A DNA stretch of 64,000 nucleotides, from contig CAWFBJ010000025.1 of assembly GCA_963814055.1 (NCBI GenBank), positions 124,001-188,000 of the forward strand. Reading direction: 5' to 3'. Positions 37,354-44,012 of this stretch are shown here, piece by piece. This DNA is from AWTP1-13 sp963814055 (GTDB lineage Bacteria; Pseudomonadota; Alphaproteobacteria; Rhizobiales; Hyphomicrobiaceae). The stretch's first letter is position 1, and every line of letters starts with the position of its first letter. A model generated the notes under the pieces. It was not told where the DNA came from. It was given only the letters and a program-made list of their open reading frames with translations, and did no database searches. The translations under genes were made by a program, and so were the position numbers.

Positions 37354-37486
37354 CGCCAGCCGACCAGAAGAAGCGGTTTGAATCGATAGCGCGTGAGCTC
37401 GGCGCCAGCAGTCGCCGGAGGAATTCAAGAAATCACTCAAAGCCACCCTCACCGGTCAGCGGAAGGACCGCCCCCGCCCGAAGTAG
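37318..37486 (+). pseudogene. small KRKEPEL-type protein, element A copy, one frame change
   Basis: The reading RRKEPELTPADQKKRFESIA, then RELGASS and, after a one-base frame change near 37410, SPEEFKKSLKATLTGQRKDRPRPK, gives about 55 residues. It is homologous to the element B protein (MPKRKEPELDPKEQYKRF). No ATG is visible in frame; the start is unclear. The protein is charged and helical, with no membrane segment. Confidence 0.5.
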
Positions 37487-38336
37487 GGTCCCAGCCATCT
37501 GGCGTTTGTGGACCAAGCAAAGGTTCGTCAGGTAACCGATCTCGAAAGAAGTCGCTCGACATGATGATCGGCTGACTAATCTGTTTAGGGCCATACTTGT
37601 CGTACTGCCCTGCCAAATACTCCCTGCCGCCAGCACGGATGAACTGCAGCCCATCCTTCGAAAGCACCGACATATGCGTGATTTCGTTCACTGAAGAGTT
37701 GCGCTCGGCGTACTTCTTGGCTTCGTAGACGCAGTAGAGCGTTCTTTCCAACGACTGATGTTCGCCATGTTGGCGGTGGGCCAAGCTTACTCGAGCTAGT
37801 GATGCGCCGTGGCCAGCCAACGCGAACCCGTCTTCTGCGATTTCAGCCTTAGCTTCTCCGTTGTAGAAGTAAGCGTACAGCACGGTCGGCACTCCACCCG
37901 CGAAGCCGGCGACCACGCAGTTTATGTCAGGCGATATGCTTGCGATCTTGACCGCATCCTTGCGAAGCTTATCTTCGAGAAACATCCTTTTGCCGTCGCG
38001 CAAATACGTCTCGAAGTCGACGGCATACTTGCCATGAACGTATTCTGCACACCGCTCAGTCTTGACGGCCGCAAGCGCTGAACGGAACGATCTCTCGAAT
38101 GGTGGTTTCATCGATAGTGCTGGCCCCCTTAAATGAGACCTTCAGCAATCTGTCGAACGCGGTCAGATCATCTTCTTGACCCGCTGTGAGCAGGTGCCAG
38201 CCGGGAACGATGTCCTTGTGTTTGCGCACATTGTGGCGACTACCAAGCGCGCTACTTTCTAGACCGTCTGTGCAGAGGACATCTTCCCCTCGCCGACGAT
38301 CAAATTATTCGCCACGGCTGCAATACAGATGGTCAT
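37449..38336 (-). pseudogene. proteasome/HslV-like Ntn-hydrolase, element A cargo, two frame changes
   Basis: From ATG 38336 the protein begins MTICIAAVANNLIVG, then (after a frame change near 38283) DVLCTDGLESSALGS, KDIVPGWHLLTAGQEDDLTA, and (after another near 38098) FRSALAAVKTERCAEYVHGK, CVVAGFAGGVPTVLYAYFYN, GFALAGHGASLARVSLAHRQ and LYCVYEAKKYAER. The layout (Thr at position 2, ready to become N-terminal; early D-x-LxTDG; a middle VAGF...G; GxGaxLA; YEAK-xAE) fits the Ntn-hydrolase/20S-proteasome beta fold. The final 40 residues are Pro/Gly/Ser-rich. It is about 295 residues, longer than HslV. The proteolytic role is inferred, not shown. Confidence 0.5.
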
Positions 38337-38469
38337 GTAGCGTCTAGGAGCCTCAATACGAGGAAGCGGCGGCTCTGGTCGGCGCGCCTTGGTGGCGGCC
38401 TCACCGTACACCCCCGATCTCACTGAACGGGTACCAATTTCCCCTGGGTCCGTCAAGTTCAATATGCCC

Positions 38470-38477
38470 CAAGGCAC
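38470..38477. repeat. target-site duplication CAAGGCAC, middle of three copies
   Basis: CAAGGCAC occurs at 34249-34256 (left of element A), here (between A and B) and at 40937-40944 (right of B), each directly abutting an element end and all in the same orientation. The length of eight matches IS1595-family duplications. The rebuilt empty site would read GTTCTTGC-CAAGGCAC-CTGCGCC, between the TIGR02302 gene and comM. Confidence 0.8.
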
Positions 38478-38520
38478 CGGCATATTATACTTGACGTACC
38501 ACGGGGAATGAACTACCTTC

Positions 38521-39489
38521 ATGGCCATGTCGGACGTTCTTTCACACAAGCGGTTCTGGGACGAGGAAGAGGCCTACAACTGGGTCGAGGCGCATCTTTG
38601 GCCCAACGGTCCGGTTTGCCCTCACTGCGGCGGTGTGGACCGCAATGGCAAGCTGAAGGGCAAGAGCACCAGGATCGGCACCTACAAGTGCTACGACTGC
38701 CGCAAGCCCTTCACCGTGAAGGTCGGCACCATCTTTGAGGACAGCCATCTGCCCATGCGCATGTGGCTGCAAGCGATTGCGCTGATGGCCGCGAGCAAGA
38801 AGGGCATCAGCTCGAACCAGCTCCACCGGATGATGGGCATTACCCTCAAGTCGGCGTGGTTCATGTCACACCGGATCAGGGAAGCGATGCGGACTGGCGG
38901 GCTTGCCCCGATGGGCGGCGCGGGCGGCGTCGTAGAGATCGACGAAACCGTGTACGGCCGCACCGCCACGCATCCCAAGGGCCGCCGCCGTGGTTCTGGC
39001 ATCAAGTCGAGCCAGCACTTGAACGTTATCCTCTCGCTGGTGGAGCGTGGCGGAGGTGTGCGCAGCTATCACGTGGAAGGCAGCACCGTTTCGCAGGTGA
39101 TCCCCATCGTCTACGACAACATCGACCGCGAAACTCAGGTCATGACGGACGCGGCGCAGCTTTACAAATACCGCCTCCAACACTTCGCCAGCCACGACCG
39201 CGTGGATCACAGCAAGGAAGAATACGTCCGCTACGAGCTAGGCCGCGTGACGATCCACACGAACACCGTTGAGGGGTTCTTCAGCGTGTTCAAGCGGGGC
39301 ATGCGCGGGACGTACCAGCATTGCAGCGAGAAGCATCTGCATCGCTACTTGGCCGAGTTCGACTTCCGCTACAACAACCGGATCGGCTTAGGCGTGGACG
39401 ACAACCAGCGTGCCGCTGCGGCACTGCAGGGCGTGAAGGGCAAGCGCCTCACGTACCGGGCCGCTGGTGGGTCCAGATCAGCAACATGA
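38521..39489 (+). CDS. IS1595-family (ISXO2-like) transposase
   Basis: A 322-residue transposase with the family layout: an N-terminal zinc-ribbon (CPHCGG...YKCYDCRKPFTVKVGTIFED), a helical DNA-binding part (MWLQAIALMAASKKGISSNQ) and the DDE/DDN-type catalytic core: GGVVEIDETVYGR with the first Asp, QVMTDAAQLYK with the second and HTNTVEGFFSVFKRG with the Asn/Glu region, then RYLAEFDFRYNNR. The end may be longer: deleting one base near 39465 extends it to 39577 with the tail QLDLFPETLVWKH, which element A's copy also has. It presumably mobilises element B and could act on A. Confidence 0.92.
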   Translation: MAMSDVLSHKRFWDEEEAYNWVEAHLWPNGPVCPHCGGVDRNGKLKGKSTRIGTYKCYDCRKPFTVKVGTIFEDSHLPMRMWLQAIALMAASKKGISSNQLHRMMGITLKSAWFMSHRIREAMRTGGLAPMGGAGGVVEIDETVYGRTATHPKGRRRGSGIKSSQHLNVILSLVERGGGVRSYHVEGSTVSQVIPIVYDNIDRETQVMTDAAQLYKYRLQHFASHDRVDHSKEEYVRYELGRVTIHTNTVEGFFSVFKRGMRGTYQHCSEKHLHRYLAEFDFRYNNRIGLGVDDNQRAAAALQGVKGKRLTYRAAGGSRSAT

Positions 39490-39643
39490 GGCGCGGCAAT
39501 GCCATCGCGTTGAGCGTGACGCCCAACTAGACCTGTTTCCAGAAACTCTGGTCTGGAAGCACCCCAAGAGGCGTTAAGGACACGACACGGCCACTTAGGT
39601 GTGCAAGGAAGTTCCCTGTGCGGAGCACGCTAGGGAGGTCGTC

Positions 39644-39733
39644 ATGACCAGCAGCAGAAACGTGATCATCGGTGTTGTAGCGCTAGCAGTGATTGTGGCC
39701 GCCGTTGCATACGTGTGGGGGCTGTTCTGGTGA
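39644..39733 (+). CDS. 29-residue single-span membrane peptide
   Basis: ATG 39644 follows a strong ribosome binding site (AGGGAGG, seven bases away). The peptide is MTSSRNVIIGVVALAVIVAA followed by VAYVWGLFW: a polar, positively charged start and one hydrophobic helix. A perfect terminator follows 12 bases after the stop. The unit has its own RBS and terminator and so looks like a real gene. Possibilities include a toxin-like or regulatory membrane peptide; no homologue is recognised. Confidence 0.6.
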   Translation: MTSSRNVIIGVVALAVIVAAVAYVWGLFW

Positions 39734-39745
39734 GGAATTGACTGA

Positions 39746-39780
39746 GGGACGCTTGGTGTCGATCAAGCGTCCCTTGTTGA
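39746..39780 (+). terminator. rho-independent terminator after the membrane peptide
   Basis: Ten-base perfect stem GGGACGCTTG (39746-39755) / CAAGCGTCCC (39764-39773), eight-base loop, tail TTGTTGA. The first eight bases of the stem equal those of T2 in element A, pointing to shared ancestry. Confidence 0.75.
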
Positions 39781-39811
39781 CTGCGGCTGCGAACAGCCGC
39801 ATTAGATTCTA

Positions 39812-40003
39812 ATGCCCAAGCGCAAAGAGCCAGAGCTAGACCCGAAAGAACAGTACAAGCGGTTCCGGGAAGCCGCGAAGGAAGCTGGCGTGACCGAGGA
39901 CGAGGGCGAATACGAGCGTGCGTTTAAGCGCATCGCGCGCCCACAAGAAGCTACGCCAGCGGCTGGCCGTCCTCGTCGAGGCGGGAAGCAACGCGCTCCA
40001 TAA
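39812..40003 (+). CDS. small KRKEPEL-type protein, element B copy
   Basis: A 63-residue charged helical protein, MPKRKEPELDPKEQYKRFRE then AAKEAGVTEDEGEYERAFKR, with a basic Pro/Arg/Gly tail. It is clearly related to the small protein at 37318-37486 in element A. The 3' end overlaps by 53 bases the end of the convergent gene at 39951. Recurrence in both elements suggests a selected cargo or transposition accessory; the function is unknown. Confidence 0.6.
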   Translation: MPKRKEPELDPKEQYKRFREAAKEAGVTEDEGEYERAFKRIARPQEATPAAGRPRRGGKQRAP

Positions 40004-40811
40004 AACCCTTAGTCAGAGCGAACATGTGCTGCGCCTGTCGCTCGTTATAAGATCTTTCGACGTGCATGGTGTCGTCTCGACAGCCATCCTTGATGGAAAT
40101 GAGCGCCATTTGCACTTGCTCAAAAAATCTCTTGTCCTCAAGGGATGACCACTGTCGTGGCCAAGCCCGATCTTCGTTGCGCTTATCGATCTCCTCTTGA
40201 AAACGTCCAAGGATCGCGCCCCAGGCTTTGTGCTGCCCCTTCGTCGGCGCAGGAAGTCCAAGGCATAATCGAAGTGCCTCAATCGCAACCTCCACCGCTC
40301 GCATGAGATGAAACACGCAGGCCGTGTCGCGCCCGAGCGCGAGACAGTTGGCCGCCTCTCCTACTTCCTGTTTGCCTCTGGTCTTGAATTTCCGAGCTAC
40401 ATCTTTCCCGAACTGTTGACCGAACTCGGGTTCATCCGACTGATATAGATCCCGCTTGCTCGGGGGCACCACCAGAACGGTCGGGTCTGCAAAGTCATCT
40501 GGACCACGGTTGCAAACATCTTGGATGTGATGTTTCAGGCGCTGCGTGTCGATGGGAGAGAAAAGCGCCCCCGCCTCGCTAACCGTTGCTCGACCTAACT
40601 GCTCTTCCAAGCGAGCGGCGCATCGCGACATGCCTTGGAGTTCAATCGCGCTCGCTGTCTCTTTGATGAATACAGCGGTCTCCTTTAGTTGAGCATACTC
40701 AGCAGCGCCGAAATTGGTGGCCACGGTAGCGGGCAGTGTATGCAGGCGCTGCTGAGTAGTGGCGAGCCAATTGATCGCCTTGAACAGTTCTCCGGCCTTA
40801 AGTGCGTACAT
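39951..40811 (-). CDS. HEPN-like hypothetical protein, element B cargo
   Basis: A 286-residue, largely helical protein from ATG 40811 (a GTG at 40856 is an alternative). The C-terminal half, with ACVFHLMRAVEVAIEALRLC and KDGCRDDTMHVERSYNERQA, recalls HEPN-type helical bundles often found beside mobile or defence genes; I do not see a clear R-x4-6-H RNase motif, so the name is tentative. The N-terminal half (LFKAINWLATTQQRLHTLPA, then MSRCAARLEEQLGRA) is of no known family. It occupies the right arm of element B, ending about 100 bases before the inverted repeat. Confidence 0.45.
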   Translation of the reverse strand: MYALKAGELFKAINWLATTQQRLHTLPATVATNFGAAEYAQLKETAVFIKETASAIELQGMSRCAARLEEQLGRATVSEAGALFSPIDTQRLKHHIQDVCNRGPDDFADPTVLVVPPSKRDLYQSDEPEFGQQFGKDVARKFKTRGKQEVGEAANCLALGRDTACVFHLMRAVEVAIEALRLCLGLPAPTKGQHKAWGAILGRFQEEIDKRNEDRAWPRQWSSLEDKRFFEQVQMALISIKDGCRDDTMHVERSYNERQAQHMFALTKGFMERVASRLDEDGQPLA

Positions 40812-40986
40812 GATTACGTCCCACAGGCTCACCAGCCGTAGTGCATCTCGTCCCACGGGAGGATGGCGACTGGAGGGCTCACAACCTGCCCTCCTGAGTA
40901 CACCATTTCGGCTGGTACGTGAAGTATAATATGCCGCAAGGCACCTGCGCCTCAATATGGTTTCTGCTTCAACGCGGGGCCGCGCG

Positions 40987-41946
40987 ATGTATGGGCAGAT
41001 CTCGACCGTCGCTTTTGTGGGCATCGAGGCCAAGCCCGTCGAGGTGCAGGTGCGCATCAGCGGCGGCGGACATGTGTTCGCCGTGGTTGGCCTGCCGGAC
41101 AAAGCGGTGGCCGAAAGCCGCGAGCGGGTGCGCAATGCCCTGCATGCGGTCGGGCTTGGCCTGCCCTTCAAGCACATCACCGTAAACTTGGCGCCGGCCG
41201 ACCTTCCCAAGGAAGGCAGCCATTTCGATCTGCCGATCGCGCTCGCCATGATGGTGGCGATGGGCGCGATTTCACCCGATGCCATCGAAGGCTACGCCGC
41301 GATCGGCGAACTGGCACTCGACGCTTCCATCCGGGCTGTGCCGGGAGCCTTGCCGGCAGCCATCGGCGCCAATGCCATGGGCAAGGGGCTGATCTGTCCC
41401 GGCGCATGCGGATCGGAAGCGGCATGGGCCGACGCGGACATGACCGTGCTTGCTCCTCCACACCTCCTATCGCTCGTCAACCACTTCAAGGGTCTGCAGA
41501 CGCTGTCGCGGCCGAAGCCGACGGTGGAGACGGTGCAGGGGCCGCAGCCCGACCTCGCCGATGTCAAAGGCCAGGAAAGCGCCAAGCGCGTGCTCGAGAT
41601 CGCGGCGGCCGGCGGACACAACCTGTTGATGATCGGTGCGCCGGGATCTGGCAAGTCGATGCTGGCGGCGCGGCTGCCCTCGATCCTGCCGCCGCTGACA
41701 CCGGAAGAGATGCTGGAAGTTTCGATGGTGCACTCGCTGGCAGGTGAGTTGCTTGGCGGCAAGATCGCAACCCGGCGCCCATTTCGGGCGCCGCATCATT
41801 CGGCCAGTATGGCCGCCCTTGTCGGCGGCGGATCGCGCCCGCGGCCCGGCGAAGTCTCGCTCGCGCATCTCGGCGTGCTGTTTCTCGACGAATTTCCCGA
41901 GCTCCACGGCCTTATGCAGCAAACACACCTAGCCGCCCATAGCTAA
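40987..41946 (+). pseudogene. comM: comM (Mg-chelatase-like AAA+ protein), 5' part, interrupted
   Basis: The start MYGQISTVAFVGIEAKPVEV through HITVNLAPADLPKEGSHFDL, LADVKGQESAKRVLEIAAAG, Walker A GAPGSGKSMLAARLPSILPP, RRPFRAPHHSASMAALVGGG and the Walker B FLDEFPEL is a normal ComM/YifB. After about 41906 homology stops, and a foreign reading ends in TAG-CTAA. ComM is a helicase-like factor for branch migration in natural transformation. With about 50 residues missing and replaced, the gene should be dead. The start codon lies 43 bases from the transposon target duplication. Confidence 0.88.
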
Positions 41947-42223
41947 ACGGCTTTCATTTTCATGCGCTTGTGGATGAGCCGGAGAGCGGCGGCGTCCCGC
42001 GACGAGCTTAGGCAGGCGTCTCGGTCCTGCCAGCCGCCGTCGCCCTCCAACACGATAACGATGCACACCCCGCATTTATTCCGAGTGGCCTTGTCCCAAA
42101 AAATAAGGGCGCCTCTTGTGGGGTGAGACGCCCTCTTTGAACCGTACGCCGGGTGCGGGATCGGCGCACGGTCACTCAAACAACGAAGCTCAAGTTTAGA
42201 TATTCCCGCAACTAGTGAGTGCG
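41907..42223. other. ~310-bp foreign segment inside comM
   Basis: Between the two comM halves lies DNA with no comM homology, replacing about 50 codons (approximately LPEF...NPCRCG in relatives). It is less GC-rich, has stop codons in the comM frame, and carries a minus-strand terminator. It shares in inverted orientation with element A the exact words GATCCCGCACCC (42151-42162 here, 35520-35531 there) and ATTTTTTGGGACA (42092-42104 here, 35628-35640 there). A short minus-strand frame ends KRMKMKAV at 41943. No clear inverted or direct repeats bound it. Confidence 0.6.
42096..42133 (-). terminator. minus-strand terminator in the comM insert
   Basis: On the minus strand a nine-base stem GGGCGTCTC / GAGGCGCCC (one mismatch; plus-strand arms 42125-42133 and 42107-42115), nine-base loop, then TTATTTTTT. 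It is a textbook rho-independent terminator, for a gene that is no longer present. Confidence 0.7.
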
Positions 42224-42680
42224 CATGGCTGATCCACACGTTTTGACTGGCTACCAAGCGCGCATCTCGGGACCGCTGCTGGATCGCATCGACCTGCAGA
42301 TCGAGGTTCCCGCCGTGTCCGCTGCCGATCTTGTCCTGCCGCCACCGAGCGAGGGCAGCGCCGAGGTGCGCGCTCGCGTCACAGCCGCGCGCGAACGGCA
42401 GAGCGCACGTTTCGCAGCCCTCGGGGCCAAGGGCGTGCGTACCAATGCCGAGTGCTCGGGCAGGCTGCTGGAAGAAATCGCCATGCCGGAGGAAATGGGT
42501 GTTGCCCTGCTGCGCCAGGCGTCCGAAACGCTGAACTTGTCGGCGCGCGGTTTCCATCGCGTGCTGCGCGTTGCGCGGACACTCGCCGACCTCGATGGCG
42601 TCGACCAGGTCGGCCGTGCACATGTGGCCGAAGCGCTGAGCTATCGCGGCGAGACTTTGCGGCAGCAGCGGGCGGCGTGA
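42224..42680 (+). pseudogene. comM: comM, 3' part
   Basis: GYQARISGPLLDRIDLQIEV, PAVSAADLVLPPPSEGSAEV, ARVTAARERQSARFAALG and the C-terminal SARGFHRVLRVARTLADLDG, VGRAHVAEALSYR are the ComM C-terminal half including the sensor-2 region. It is in the same orientation and order as the 5' part. An ATG at 42224 lets it be translated on its own, but without the ATPase site. Confidence 0.85.
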
Positions 42681-42713
42681 GGGCGATGTCGGAGCCATCT
42701 CTAACGGTCGTGA

Positions 42714-43004
42714 TCATCGCGAACGCCAAGGCCAGGTCTCGTTGTAGCGGCGGAGCCGGTCGCCGCTCCTGCTGTAGACGCACGACTGGATTTCGCTCGG
42801 GCTGATGCCGATGTCGTGCAAGGTACGCTCGTCGAGCGAGCACAGGATGAGAACAGTCGCCCGCCTGGCCCGCCGTTCCCAGTAGGTGCGCCAACTGCGG
42901 CGGGCAAGCGCGACGGCTCTCGCTTTCAGCGTGGGCCGGTCCCGATCTACATCGGAGCTGAGGGACTGAGGGCAGGTGTGCGTGCGGGTCATGCTGGCGG
43001 TCAT
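42714..43004 (-). CDS. DUF1127 family protein
   Basis: A 96-residue protein from ATG 43004. The C-terminal part, LCSLDERTLHDIGISPSEIQ followed by VYSRSGDRLRRYNETW, is the DUF1127 domain: a short basic helix with the L-x2-L-D-x2-L-x-DIG-I pattern. Small DUF1127 proteins bind RNA or modulate metabolism (known for small relatives in Agrobacterium and Rhodobacter). It is divergent from the WYL regulator, with twin palindromes between. Confidence 0.8.
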   Translation of the reverse strand: MTASMTRTHTCPQSLSSDVDRDRPTLKARAVALARRSWRTYWERRARRATVLILCSLDERTLHDIGISPSEIQSCVYSRSGDRLRRYNETWPWRSR

Positions 43005-43048
43005 TTCGGGTGCCTCCTGTTGTCGAGGCCGCACCATGCCCGAGTGCC

Positions 43049-43102
43049 CCTGACACCCTGCTGTCAGGAGCCCTGACACACTCCTGACACCGTGCTGTCA
43101 GG
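43049..43102. promoter_or_regulatory. twin operator palindromes between DUF1127 and WYL regulator genes
   Basis: Two copies of CCTGACA-N6-TGTCAGG, at 43049-43068 (middle CCCTGC) and 43083-43102 (middle CCGTGC), each a perfect 7-base inverted repeat. Their centres are 34 bases apart, about three helical turns. A further half-site CCTGACAC lies between (43071-43078). The location in the divergent promoter region before a YafY/WYL-type gene fits autoregulation. Confidence 0.7.
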
Positions 43103-43152
43103 AGGGGTAAACTAGGGTCCGAGCCGCCAAATAGAGCAGGGGGTGAAAAAAC

Positions 43153-43884
43153 GTGCGCCGCGCCGATCGACTGTTCGAAATCATCCAGTTCATGCGCCGC
43201 AAGGATCTGACGCGCGCGCGCGACCTCAGCGAGGCGCTGGAGGTGTCGGAACGGACTATCTATCGCGACATCCAGGACCTGATCGCCAGTGGCGTCCCGA
43301 TCGAGGGCGAAGCCGGCGTCGGCTATGTCCTGAAAGCCGGGTTCGACCTACCGCCACTCATGTTCAAGGAACAGGAGATCGAGGCCCTGGTGCTCGGGGC
43401 GCGCATCGTCGCGTCCTGGGCCGACCCTGAGCTTGCCGCCGCCGCCAGCAATGTGATCGCCAAGGTGCAGGCTGTCATCCCTGACCGGCTTCGCGACTAC
43501 ATGGCCAACACCGCGCTGGTGGCGCCGCCGCATCACTACATGGAGCCGATCACGTTCGACATGGCCGAGCTGCGTCGGGCCCTGCGCAGTCAGCTCAAGG
43601 TGCACTTCCGCTATCGCGACGCGCTGGCGGAAGCGTCGGAGCGCACGGTGCGCCCCATCTGCCTTGCCTACTTCGGTCCCGTCTGGCTGCTCTCGGCCTG
43701 GTGCGAGCTGCGCGATGATTTCCGCACCTTCCGGCTCGATCGCATCGACGGCTTCGGCGTACCGGGCGACAAGTTCCGGCTCGAGCCGGGAAAGACCTTG
43801 CACGATTTCCTCAAACGCGAGCAGGCCTGGACGCGCAGCCGGCTCAATGGAGACGGCAAGGACACTCAGGCAACGGCCGAATAA
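43153..43884 (+). CDS. WYL-domain (YafY-type) transcriptional regulator
   Basis: A 243-residue regulator starting at GTG 43153. An N-terminal winged helix (MRRADRLFEIIQFMRRKDLT, then ALEVSERTIYRDIQDLIASG) is followed by FKEQEIEALVLGARIV and a WYL domain (KVHFRYRDALAEASERTVRP, AYFGPVWLLSAWCELRDDFR, FRLDRIDGF). YafY-type proteins regulate nearby glyoxalase-, ketone- or stress-related genes; WYL domains sense small ligands. Twin CCTGACA palindromes lie 50-100 bases upstream. Confidence 0.9.
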   Translation: MRRADRLFEIIQFMRRKDLTRARDLSEALEVSERTIYRDIQDLIASGVPIEGEAGVGYVLKAGFDLPPLMFKEQEIEALVLGARIVASWADPELAAAASNVIAKVQAVIPDRLRDYMANTALVAPPHHYMEPITFDMAELRRALRSQLKVHFRYRDALAEASERTVRPICLAYFGPVWLLSAWCELRDDFRTFRLDRIDGFGVPGDKFRLEPGKTLHDFLKREQAWTRSRLNGDGKDTQATAE

Positions 43885-44012
43885 ATCGCCTGCACGCACG
43901 GTGGCGCAGGCGATCTGCTATGCGCCCTGTCGTCTTGACCGCTGGCGGCGTTTGCCGCGAGAGTGGCGGCGATTTCATTTCCGCACCGTCCCTCATCCGA
44001 GACCCCTCCCTC

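Larger units (their letters stand above)
34257..38469 (+). mobile_element. element A: decayed or error-rich IS1595-type transposon with cargo
   Basis: A 4.2-kb unit bounded by imperfect inverted repeats: left end 34257-34281 (begins CGGCATTCCGTAGTTGAC) and right end 38445-38469, whose reverse complement begins GGGCATATTGAACTTGAC. About 17 of 25 positions agree. CAAGGCAC stands immediately outside both ends (34249-34256 and 38470-38477), as an 8-bp target duplication, the length typical of IS1595-family elements. Contents: broken transposase, terminator cluster, BrnT/XRE toxin-antitoxin pair, a possible membrane peptide, two small genes and an Ntn-hydrolase-like gene. Its GC content looks lower than the flanks from about 35.4 kb on. 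Confidence 0.7.
38478..40936 (+). mobile_element. element B: IS1595-type transposon with cargo
   Basis: A 2.46-kb unit with near-perfect inverted repeats: 38478-38501 (begins CGGCATATTATACTT) and the reverse complement of 40913-40936 (also CGGCATATTATACTT), 23 of 24 positions equal. It is flanked directly by CAAGGCAC on both sides. Contents: a nearly intact transposase, a 29-residue membrane peptide with terminator, a KRKEPEL small protein and a convergent HEPN-like gene that ends against it. Being better preserved than element A, it is probably the later arrival. Confidence 0.8.

Noticed and set aside
43041..43110. CRISPR-like repeats in the CCTGACA region
   Set aside because: Only two palindromes 34 bases apart, with no spacer array; they are better explained as operators.
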